Below, in pieces: positions 1 through 5,885 of a stretch of 58,872 bases of DNA (its first letter is position 1; each line of letters opens with the position of its first letter). The notes below the pieces were generated by a model that worked only from the letters and a program-made list of their open reading frames with translations, did not search any database and was not told the DNA's origin. The stretch lies in NCBI GenBank assembly GCA_020024115.1, contig JAHHUF010000001.1, forward strand, positions 1-58,872, in the 5' to 3' direction. The DNA comes from Anaerofilum sp. GTDB taxonomy: Bacteria > Bacillota > Clostridia > Oscillospirales > Ruminococcaceae. A program made the translations under genes and the position numbers.

Positions 1-439
1 GAATCAAGGAACCAAGCACGATAAAAGGGGAGCGAAGAAACAGACGCAAAGTCAGATTCACACCGGATTGTACCTGATTGATGTCAGATATTAGGCGATT
101 GATGAGAGTAGCGGTGCCAATAGAGTCCAGTTCTGCATAGGTGAAACGGTTGATGTGTTCAAACATTGTCCTCCGCAGCCCAGTCCCAAAGCCAAATGCT
201 GCTTTGGCAGCGAAATATTGTGCTATCATAGAGCAAATCAGCCCTAAAAAACCCATCAATACCAATAAACCACCCATTTTCAGAATGTAGGCAGTGTTTT
301 GGGTGTGGATTCCAATATCAATAATTGATGCCATAATCAAAGGAACACAAAGTTCGAGACAAGCCTCGAACAGCTTGAACAATGGGCCAATGATGCTTTC
401 TTTTTCATAGCCTTTTAAATAGCAAATCAGTCGAAACAA
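1..439 (-). CDS. ABC transporter, N-terminal transmembrane part (cut by window edge)
   Basis: The first about 146 residues of an ABC exporter of the fused membrane-ATPase (multidrug/lipid) type; the gene runs off the left edge. A TTG start at 437-439 is chosen because AGGAGG lies 8 bases upstream (448-453 on the plus strand) and no ATG fits. The translation has two hydrophobic segments (about residues 25-45 and 55-75) followed by the intracellular loop typical of this fold, with FEHINRFTYAELDSIGTATL and RLISDINQVQ. The latter is the usual coupling-helix region (NRLxxDxxxVQ). The ATPase domain is outside the window, so the substrate cannot be named. It lies downstream of apbE on the same strand, but a repeat element (487-640) and a short palindrome (459-473) separate the two, so it probably has its own promoter. 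Confidence 0.8.
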   Translation of the reverse strand, partial: MFRLICYLKGYEKESIIGPLFKLFEACLELCVPLIMASIIDIGIHTQNTAYILKMGGLLVLMGFLGLICSMIAQYFAAKAAFGFGTGLRRTMFEHINRFTYAELDSIGTATLINRLISDINQVQSGVNLTLRLFLRSPFIVLGSLI

Positions 440-458
440 ATACGGTTCCTCCTCTTAT

Positions 459-473
459 ATGGTGATATACCAT
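459..473. promoter_or_regulatory. 15-bp palindrome, possible operator of the ABC transporter gene
   Basis: ATGGT-GATAT-ACCAT is an inverted repeat 20 bases upstream of the TTG start of the ABC transporter gene and just 5' of its RBS. It overlaps AT-rich sequence that could serve as the -10 region. Position and symmetry suggest a repressor site; no regulator can be assigned. Confidence 0.35.
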
Positions 474-486
474 CAAGATTTTGTTA

Positions 487-640
487 GGGGGATATTTGAA
501 AAGTTGAAATTTTTACAATAAATAGGACCCATTGCGTTAAAAATATTTGGAATCCTGCAAGGATTTTTGTGTTGTTGGGATTGTATCTGTTGATTTTTTG
601 CAAAAATTCGTCAATTTCTTTATTTTCAAATACGCCCTAA
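487..640. repeat. MITE-like repeat, copy A
   Basis: A 154-bp element bounded by terminal inverted repeats: left TTAGGGGGATATTTGAAAA, right (reverse complement) TTAGGGCGTATTTGAAAA. Inside is a small hairpin (AATCC-TGCA-AGGATT). It aligns along most of its length with the reverse complement of 26177-26342. It has no coding capacity. The stop codon of apbE (TAG, 637-639) is formed by the outermost bases of its right end, so the element abuts and perhaps replaced the original apbE 3' end. Confidence 0.7.
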
Positions 641-1692
641 TCAGCAGATTTGCACCATTGCAAAAAACCAGAGGACATTTGTACGGTTTGGTCAGGCAAA
701 AGCCAGAGGGCTTCGGTATCGGGCAAGGATTCAATCAGTGCCATACCTTCCTCCACAGGCATATTAAATAATGCAGTGGACAGCCCATCCGCCATACCGG
801 AATGTTTGCAGAGAATTGAAACAGAATTGACATAGTTGGCAGGCGCTAAGGTATCAGGGTCGATAATATGATGGTATTGTTTGTCGTCTACTATAAAAAA
901 GCGCTGATAATCACCACTGGTGACTAAGGAAACATCATCAAGGTTGATGGTATACAGTGAGTCTTGCTGTTGGTTGCTCCATGGGTTTTGGATGCCACCT
1001 GTCCAAGAGGCATCAGGCTTTTTGCCAATTGCTCTCAGGTTGCCTCCAACACTCAGCAAAGCATTGGTCAAACCACGCTGTTCTGCGTTTTGGATTGCCA
1101 TTTCGGTTGCGTATCCTTTGCCCAAACTGCCAACATCCAAACTCATCTGTGGGTCTTGCAGAAAAACCGTCGAATTTTGCTCGTCTACTATGACCTGTGA
1201 AATATCAATATGGTTTGCTGCCTCCTCCAAAGCGGTTCGGTCTGGCAGGGCAGCAGAAGCAGGGTCTTTCAAAGCGGTTTCTCTGGCATCATGCCACAAA
1301 GAAAGCACGCTACCCATTGCAATGTTGGTTTGCCCATTGGTGATGGTGTAAAGTTCTTTGCCTAAAAGAATCAGGTCAATGATTTTTTTATCCACCTTAA
1401 CAGGGGCAATTCCGGCATTGTCGTTGATAGTTTTCAGATTGTTTATATCAGGGTAGCTGTGATAGATGTCATACAATTTATGGTATTCCGTTAAATCTTG
1501 TTTGAGCAAAGCGGATTGCTTGGAAAATTCCTTTTTATTGGAGGTGTATCCCAGCAGAGTGGTGACAGTATCAAACAAATCAAACCAACTGACAGAAGAA
1601 CGGGTTTGCTCACAGCCAGACAGAGTCAATACCACTGCGGCTGCAAAAATACAGCAAAGAATTTTTGAGCCAAAAAGTCGAAAATGTTTCAT
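637..1692 (-). CDS. apbE: FAD:protein FMN transferase (ApbE family lipoprotein)
   Basis: ApbE-type enzyme of 351 residues that transfers FMN from FAD to a Thr/Ser of a target protein outside the membrane. The start at 1692 is chosen for AAGGAG five bases upstream; the longer in-frame ATG lacks this. A lipoprotein signal ends in LTLSGC with the Cys at about residue 27. Family motifs seen are FDTVTT (about 40), LDVGSLGKGYA (175-185, the flavin/Mg-binding region), SVGGNLRAIG, GIQNP, HHIIDPDTL (about 264) and ADGLSTALF (about 291). Length matches the family. It follows the lipoprotein gene at 1795-2829 on the same strand, which has two candidate flavinylation motifs and is the obvious substrate. 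The last codons run into a repeat element. Confidence 0.92.
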   Translation of the reverse strand: MKHFRLFGSKILCCIFAAAVVLTLSGCEQTRSSVSWFDLFDTVTTLLGYTSNKKEFSKQSALLKQDLTEYHKLYDIYHSYPDINNLKTINDNAGIAPVKVDKKIIDLILLGKELYTITNGQTNIAMGSVLSLWHDARETALKDPASAALPDRTALEEAANHIDISQVIVDEQNSTVFLQDPQMSLDVGSLGKGYATEMAIQNAEQRGLTNALLSVGGNLRAIGKKPDASWTGGIQNPWSNQQQDSLYTINLDDVSLVTSGDYQRFFIVDDKQYHHIIDPDTLAPANYVNSVSILCKHSGMADGLSTALFNMPVEEGMALIESLPDTEALWLLPDQTVQMSSGFLQWCKSAD

Positions 1693-1794
1693 GTAAACTC
1701 CTTGATACAAGGCAAAGATTGCCTAAGACAAAAGGGAACGACTGCAAATCGTTCCCCTTGTAAATGTTAAAAATATGCAGTTGATTTCCCCAAA

Positions 1795-2829
1795 TTATTT
1801 GGAAACATTTGCAGCGGCTTTTGCTGCGGCATCCAGAAAAGCATAGGCATTGATGGTGCAGCTGGAAACCAAATCTGCATCGGTGGCATAGCCATCTGTA
1901 ACTGCAGAAGACAGGTCATCCATCGTGCGGTCAGCCATAAAGTTGGCAAAGGCATCTGCTTGCTCATACCATTCTTTTCCGATGGGAGAGGCATCTTTCA
2001 TGTTGTACTGTTCCTTTAGGTCGTATTTTGATACCAAAGGAGCAGACAGGTCGGTTGTGATTTCTCCCATATCATTAAATCCAATTGTTGCATCAATGCT
2101 GTCAATATAAGCACTGGTGAAAGCACCCTCGCTGTTGATGGATGTAGCAATAAATGTGGTAGAAATGTCAACAGAACCATCTTTGCCGTCCATAGCATCT
2201 TTGGAGGAAGAAGGTGTTGCAGAAATGCCAAGAGAAACAACATCGCCAGCATCGGCACCACGAGGAGATGCGTTTTCAACTGCCAAAGCAACTGCTTTGA
2301 TAAAGTCAGTTACAGTAATAGTGCATCCAGCAGATAGGTCTTCATCCAAAGGTTTTCCACTTTCATTCAAGGAAACATCAGAAAGCTGTGAAACGGTTTT
2401 GCCAACTGCAAATCGGCAAAAAGCAGCTGCTTGTTCGTTCCACTCTTTTTGAATGGCAGATTGCCCTTTCATATTATACTCAAGCCCTAATTCATCTTTT
2501 GTATAAAAAGGAACAGATAAGTCAGATGTGATTTTTCCTTGTGCAGAGAAATTTACCGAAGTCTCTAAAACATCTAAATCACAAGACAAAATTTTTCCGG
2601 TTTCATCCACTAACACAGCGGCGGCTGTAAACACCGCAGTTCCTTTGCCATCCTGCCCATCTTCGGGGGAAGAAGAATTGGAAATGTTGGACACAATGCC
2701 AAGACCGGTTTTTAAATCCCCTTTGGCGGTGATGTTGGGGGTGGTTTGTATGGGGCCTCCGGTGTAGCAGCCAGCAAAACCAAAAGCTGCAAACAAACAG
2801 CATACAATAGAAATGAACAATTTTTTCAA
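1795..2829 (-). CDS. Lipoprotein with two FMN-bind-like repeats, probable ApbE substrate
   Basis: A 344-residue secreted lipoprotein (signal peptide, Cys21 in GFAGC). Translation starts at TTG (2829) with GAGGAG upstream. After a short linker come two related domains (about 40-190 and 200-340), each with a VDETGKILSCDLD/INSEGAFTSAYID strand, a DELGLEYNMK/DLKEQYNMK segment, a KEWxEQAxAF helix and a terminal motif: D164-LSAGC-T170 and D319-LVSSC-T325. These resemble the D-x-x-S/T-G-A-T site at which ApbE attaches FMN in NqrC/RnfG and FMN_bind proteins, but with Cys in place of Ala. apbE is the next gene downstream. By analogy with two-flavin surface proteins such as Listeria PplA it could carry electrons outside the cell. 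Flavinylation is inferred, not shown. Confidence 0.75.
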   Translation of the reverse strand: MKKLFISIVCCLFAAFGFAGCYTGGPIQTTPNITAKGDLKTGLGIVSNISNSSSPEDGQDGKGTAVFTAAAVLVDETGKILSCDLDVLETSVNFSAQGKITSDLSVPFYTKDELGLEYNMKGQSAIQKEWNEQAAAFCRFAVGKTVSQLSDVSLNESGKPLDEDLSAGCTITVTDFIKAVALAVENASPRGADAGDVVSLGISATPSSSKDAMDGKDGSVDISTTFIATSINSEGAFTSAYIDSIDATIGFNDMGEITTDLSAPLVSKYDLKEQYNMKDASPIGKEWYEQADAFANFMADRTMDDLSSAVTDGYATDADLVSSCTINAYAFLDAAAKAAANVSK

Positions 2830-2891
2830 ATGATAGTTCTCCTCTCAATTTGCAAATGGTATGACACAAACAGGAAAATATAAATGCAACA

Positions 2892-3194
2892 TCAGCCACA
2901 GGAATCGTTGCAGTATAAATCACGCAGATGAATCAACAAATCTTTTACACGCATATCAGACAAAAAATAAACCATACTGGCCCCTTTTGGTTCATAACTC
3001 ACAATACCTGCATCACGCAGTTTTGCCAAATGCTGCGATACAGCAGATTGGCTTAAAAAAGGAACACTTTTATTGAGTTCTGATACATTGCAAGGGCCAT
3101 CTACCAGCTTGCACAAAATAAGAATACGGCTTTCGTTTGCCAATACTTTTAAAACATTCGCAGTTTCAGCTGCACGGGCGCGGAGAAACTCCAT
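2892..3194 (-). CDS. ArsR/SmtB-family transcriptional regulator
   Basis: A 100-residue winged-helix repressor. The HTH is visible as NVSELNKSVPFLSQSAVSQHLAKLRDAGIV (about 36-66), quoted here in pieces: CNVSELNK, SQSAVSQHLAKLRDAGIV. The wing contains MVYFLSD. The C-terminus CNDSCG offers a Cys pair and the helix around LVDGPCNVSE another Cys, so thiol- or metal-responsive control is possible, but no complete classical metal site is evident. It is the first gene of the ArsR-lipoprotein-ApbE series and has a consensus promoter (3283-3311) upstream; it probably autoregulates and controls the flavin genes. Confidence 0.85.
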   Translation of the reverse strand: MEFLRARAAETANVLKVLANESRILILCKLVDGPCNVSELNKSVPFLSQSAVSQHLAKLRDAGIVSYEPKGASMVYFLSDMRVKDLLIHLRDLYCNDSCG

Positions 3195-3240
3195 CCGTTT
3201 TACACCTCTTTAAAAAAACAGCGCTCCCTAACACATTAAG
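3195..3240 (-). terminator. Terminator-like hairpin in the arsR leader
   Basis: Read on the minus strand, AAACAGC and GCTGTTT flank a CCTTA/TTAGG inner arm and are followed by a run of seven T, between the promoter at 3283-3311 and the arsR start at 3194. It has the form of an intrinsic terminator inside the 5' leader. Confidence 0.4.
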
Positions 3241-3282
3241 GAATGCTGTTTCATTATGTTTTTCTAATGTGCCATTATTTCT

Positions 3283-3311
3283 ATTATACGAAACACCAGA
3301 AAACAAGTCAA
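3283..3311 (-). promoter_or_regulatory. Sigma-A promoter for the arsR-lipoprotein-apbE series
   Basis: On the minus strand TTGACT (3306-3311), a 17-base spacer, and TATAAT (3283-3288). The near-symmetric CATTA-N8-TAATG just downstream could be the ArsR operator. Confidence 0.75.
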
Positions 3312-3410
3312 CACACAAAAGATAAATTGCAGATTTAATATTATAATGACATTTTTGCTTATTGAACAAAAAGCTGTTGATTTGCTTTTGATTGAAAATT
3401 TTGAGGCAAC

Positions 3411-4424
3411 TTAATTTAATGTTTTATCAAAAATAGGCAGCAAAGATTTGACTTTTTGCATCAACTGGTCAAATGCAGTAGGGGTCAGACTTTGTGCACC
3501 ATCAGAAAGTGCGTGTGCTGGGTCGTTGTGTACTTCAATCATCAAACCATCTGCACCCGCAGCAATTGCAGCCATAGCCAAAGGTTCAACCATCCACGAA
3601 ATTCCAGCAGCATGGCTGGGGTCGATGATGACAGGCAGATGGCTCATCTTTTTCAGCATAGGCACAGCAGAAATGTCCAAAGTGTTGCGCATACTGGTTT
3701 CAAAAGTGCGGATTCCACGCTCGCACAAAATAACCTTTTCGTTTCCACCTGCCATGATGTATTCAGCACTCATAACAAATTCTTCTAGTGTAGCACACAG
3801 CCCACGCTTCAACAGAATGGGTTTGTCAATTTTGCCCAGTTCTTTCAAAAGCTCGAAGTTCTGCATATTTCTCGCACCAACCTGAATGACATCTACATCT
3901 TCAAACAGTTCGAGATGCTCTGTGTTCATAATTTCGGTTACAATAGGCTGTCCGGTTTGTTTGCGTGCATAACGCAGCAAATCCAAACCATCTGCACGCA
4001 AGCCCTGGAAAGAGTAGGGGGAAGTACGGGGTTTGAAAGCACCGCCACGCAGAATGGATGCACCGGATTGCTTTACAGCCCGTGCTACCTCGGTGATTTG
4101 TTCTTCACATTCAACGCTACAAGGGCCTGCCATTACAGCGAAATTGCCGCCGCCAACCAAAATTCCGCTGCAATCCACAATACTGTCGGTAGGGTGGAAG
4201 GTGCGGTTTGCTTTTTTATAAGGCTCGCTGACACGGCGTACATCTTCCACCGCAGGGTGTGCACGCAGAGAGTCCATATCAAGAGATTTGGTATCTCCAA
4301 TCAAACCAATGATATGAGTTTGCTCTCCTTCGGATTCGTGCAGTTTAATGCCTTTTTGAGTCAGGCTTTGGCGCAGCAGATGAACTTGTTCTTCCGAAGT
4401 GTTCTTTTTCAAAATAATAATCAT
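3411..4424 (-). CDS. aroF: 3-deoxy-7-phosphoheptulonate (DAHP) synthase
   Basis: Catalyses PEP plus erythrose 4-phosphate to DAHP, the first step of aromatic amino acid synthesis. The protein has 337 residues starting at ATG 4424 (GGGGGT upstream). Residues 1-70 form the ferredoxin-like N-terminal regulatory domain of type I-beta enzymes (MIIILKKNTSEEQV start). The catalytic barrel shows GPCSVE, ILRGGAFKPRTSPYSFQG, VTEIMN, IQVGARNMQN, LLKRGLCATLEEF, LCERGIRTFE, PVIIDPSHAAG and ADGLMIEVH, all typical. In the related Thermotoga enzyme this N-terminal domain mediates feedback inhibition by Phe and Tyr, which fits the Phe/Tyr-rich leader peptide upstream. Confidence 0.95.
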   Translation of the reverse strand: MIIILKKNTSEEQVHLLRQSLTQKGIKLHESEGEQTHIIGLIGDTKSLDMDSLRAHPAVEDVRRVSEPYKKANRTFHPTDSIVDCSGILVGGGNFAVMAGPCSVECEEQITEVARAVKQSGASILRGGAFKPRTSPYSFQGLRADGLDLLRYARKQTGQPIVTEIMNTEHLELFEDVDVIQVGARNMQNFELLKELGKIDKPILLKRGLCATLEEFVMSAEYIMAGGNEKVILCERGIRTFETSMRNTLDISAVPMLKKMSHLPVIIDPSHAAGISWMVEPLAMAAIAAGADGLMIEVHNDPAHALSDGAQSLTPTAFDQLMQKVKSLLPIFDKTLN

Positions 4425-4451
4425 TTTTGTTACCCCCAAAATTTTGATAAT

Positions 4452-4490
4452 AAAAAAACCCGAGGCTTTGCTGTTCACAAAGCCCCGGGT
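4452..4490 (-). terminator. Attenuator terminator upstream of aroF
   Basis: On the minus strand ACCCGGGGCTTTG-TGAACAG-CAAAGCCTCGGGT forms a 13-bp stem followed by TTTTTTTA. It lies between the leader peptide stop (4520) and the aroF start (4424), the position expected of a transcription attenuator. A smaller hairpin, AAGCGG...CCGCTT, overlaps the end of the leader ORF and may be the competing or pausing structure. Confidence 0.85.
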
Positions 4491-4519
4491 GCCTTTCAAT
4501 TGCAGAAGCGGCTAAATCA

Positions 4520-4618
4520 TCAAACCGCTTGTTTCCGGAGATGCTCACAGCAAAATTGACCTTTGCCAAAAAAGCAAAAGCTAAAGTACAGATAATAAGC
4601 TGCAAACAAAGCTGTCAT
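4520..4618 (-). CDS. Phe/Tyr-rich leader peptide for aroF attenuation
   Basis: A 32-residue ORF, ATG at 4616-4618 and TGA at 4520-4522, with AGGAGAGAG 6-8 bases upstream. Residues 1-20 are MTALFAAYYLYFSFCFFGKG, and another Phe follows at position 22. There are three Tyr and six Phe, mostly in residues 8-17. A perfect promoter lies 30 bases upstream and an intrinsic terminator 30 bases downstream, before DAHP synthase. This is the layout of a pheA/trp-type ribosome-mediated attenuator: ribosomes stalled at Phe/Tyr codons would favour read-through into aroF. Confidence 0.8.
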   Translation of the reverse strand: MTALFAAYYLYFSFCFFGKGQFCCEHLRKQAV

Positions 4619-4649
4619 AAAAGCTCTCTCCTGAAAAATGATTTTGATT

Positions 4650-4678
4650 AGTATACGCTTTTTTTTTCAGAGTGTCAA
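4650..4678 (-). promoter_or_regulatory. Consensus sigma-A promoter of the aroF leader
   Basis: On the minus strand TTGACA (4673-4678), 17-base spacer, TATACT (4650-4655). Drives the leader peptide and aroF. Confidence 0.85.
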
Positions 4679-4692
4679 GATGAAAAAATTTT

Positions 4693-5055
4693 TTGACAGC
4701 AAACAAAGAGGTGATACAATACATATTGGGGACAAAAAGACAAATCAAAAGAGGAAATGAAACATGACATAACCCAAATTGCATAAATTGAACTGTTTGC
4801 CAAAGATTCGGTTGCTTTGTCCCATGCAGCAGTGGAGCCGATTGTGATAGAGGAATATTTATAAAACTGACAAAAAAGTGAAATTTAATTTGTGTCGTTT
4901 GTATGATGTGATGAAAATAAAATCGAAATGCGCTCATCGCTTGATTTTCGCTTAAAAACAGATTATGCTTTAATTGTATTTTTTGTTGAATCACACAGAA
5001 TATTAAGAAATGATTTGTTAAACAGAATAATTTTGGAATAGAAGGAGGGGCGCAA
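4693..5055 (+). other. Gene-poor stretch with two promoters and a short broken reading frame
   Basis: No full gene is visible. A good plus-strand promoter, TTGACA (4693-4698), 16 bases, TACAAT (4715-4720), precedes a 35-codon frame at 4757-4864 that begins MKHDITQIA, meets TAA (4784-4786), then continues IELFAKDSVALSHAAVEPIV to a second stop; it looks like decayed coding sequence and its family is not recognised. A second promoter candidate, TTGATT (4941-4946), 17 bases, TATGCT (4964-4969), would serve the small ORF at 5056. Confidence 0.4.
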
Positions 5056-5196
5056 ATGCCAACTATCATAATCAAAAAGCCAAATGGCAATGCAGCTGTG
5101 CCCATGTTGTGCTGGTGTGGTTTGCCCTGCCATCCTGTCGATGGGTTCAAACAGGGGAAGTGTAAGCATTTTTACAATAGAATACTCTTTCTATAA
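5056..5196 (+). CDS. Small Cys-rich protein of unknown function (46 aa)
   Basis: ATG at 5056 follows GAAGGAGGGG with 5-6 bases spacing, one of the strongest RBSs in the window, and the ORF ends TAA at 5194-5196, directly before an intrinsic terminator. It begins MPTIIIKKPNGNAAV, then PMLCWCGLPCHPVDGF, giving Cys at 19, 21, 25 and 36. No signal peptide or membrane segment is seen. With its own promoter candidate and terminator it looks like a stand-alone gene just ahead of the purine operon. The CxCxxxC cluster could bind metal or be modified; the family is not recognised. Confidence 0.5.
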   Translation: MPTIIIKKPNGNAAVPMLCWCGLPCHPVDGFKQGKCKHFYNRILFL

Positions 5197-5236
5197 AAAG
5201 GCATGGTGTATCTGCATCATAGCCTTTTTCTTTTGC
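5196..5236 (+). terminator. Terminator after the small Cys-rich ORF
   Basis: AAAAAGGC-ATGGTG, loop TATCTG, CATCAT-AGCCTTTTT: an imperfect stem with one bulge, followed by TCTTTT. It separates the small ORF from the purine operon. Confidence 0.6.
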
Positions 5237-5356
5237 TAAAACAGCTTTTTTGCTGTTCAGATAAGGCGTTATACTGCAAATTATAAATGAAATTTGCAGC
5301 ATTACCGCCATTTTTCATTGATTAAAAAAATACGACTTCAGAAAGGAAGACGAACG

Positions 5357-5848
5357 ATGAAAAAAGTAGCAATTATTATGGGTAGTGACAGTGATTTGCC
5401 GGTAGTGCGTCCTGCATGGGAGGAATTGAAAAAACTGGGAATCCCCTGTGAAGCACATGTGATGAGCGCCCACCGCACCCCTGCACAAGCAGCACAGTTT
5501 AGTGCAAGTGCAAGGGAGAATGGGTTTGGTGTTATCATTGCCGCCGCTGGCATGGCAGCACATCTTGCAGGTGCCATTGCAGCAAACACCACTCTGCCGG
5601 TGATTGGTATTCCTGTAAAAGGTGGTGCAATGGATGGCTTGGATGCACTGCTGGCAACTGTCATGATGCCCAGCGGAATCCCAGTGGCAACAGTTGCATT
5701 GAATGGTGCAAAAAATGCAGCGGTTTTGGCTGCACAAATGCTGGCAATCGAAGACCCTCAACTGGCAGAAACTCTGAACGCTGCACGCAAAAAAATGGCG
5801 GAAGAAATTGCAGCGAAAGATGCAAAATTGCAACAGGAATTGGTATGA
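5357..5848 (+). CDS. purE: N5-carboxyaminoimidazole ribonucleotide mutase / AIR carboxylase
   Basis: Makes CAIR in purine synthesis. 163 residues from ATG 5357 (GAAAGGAAG upstream); the in-frame ATG at 5294 lacks an RBS. Family motifs: MGSDSDLPV (about 9-17), MSAHRTP (about 37-43), AAAGMAAHLAGAIAA, and GIPVKGGAMDGLDALLA. It is the first gene of the purine operon and is followed by purF after a short gap. No purK, purC or purB is present in the window, so whether this enzyme takes N5-CAIR or AIR plus CO2 cannot be decided from context. Confidence 0.95.
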   Translation: MKKVAIIMGSDSDLPVVRPAWEELKKLGIPCEAHVMSAHRTPAQAAQFSASARENGFGVIIAAAGMAAHLAGAIAANTTLPVIGIPVKGGAMDGLDALLATVMMPSGIPVATVALNGAKNAAVLAAQMLAIEDPQLAETLNAARKKMAEEIAAKDAKLQQELV

Positions 5849-5885
5849 TAGATTCTATAACAGGCAAACACAAAAGGAGCAAACT

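Noticed and set aside
537..734. Short frames on both strands over the repeat and the apbE end
   Set aside because: They translate the MITE-like arm; similar peptides (LKIKKLTNF-like) appear at the other copies, so this is repeat sequence and not a protein family.
4345..4605. 86-codon minus-strand frame over the aroF leader
   Set aside because: It is one base out of phase with the true leader peptide and runs through the attenuator hairpin; the ORF from ATG 4618 has the RBS and a proper stop.
4581..5150. 189-codon minus-strand frame
   Set aside because: It overlaps the aroF promoter and the small Cys-rich ORF on the other strand, has no RBS and no protein-like composition.
5237..5356. Purine riboswitch or PurR box before purE
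   Set aside because: The 120 bases before purE do not show the purine aptamer core or a clear PurBox pair; only a TATACT box near 5270 is visible.
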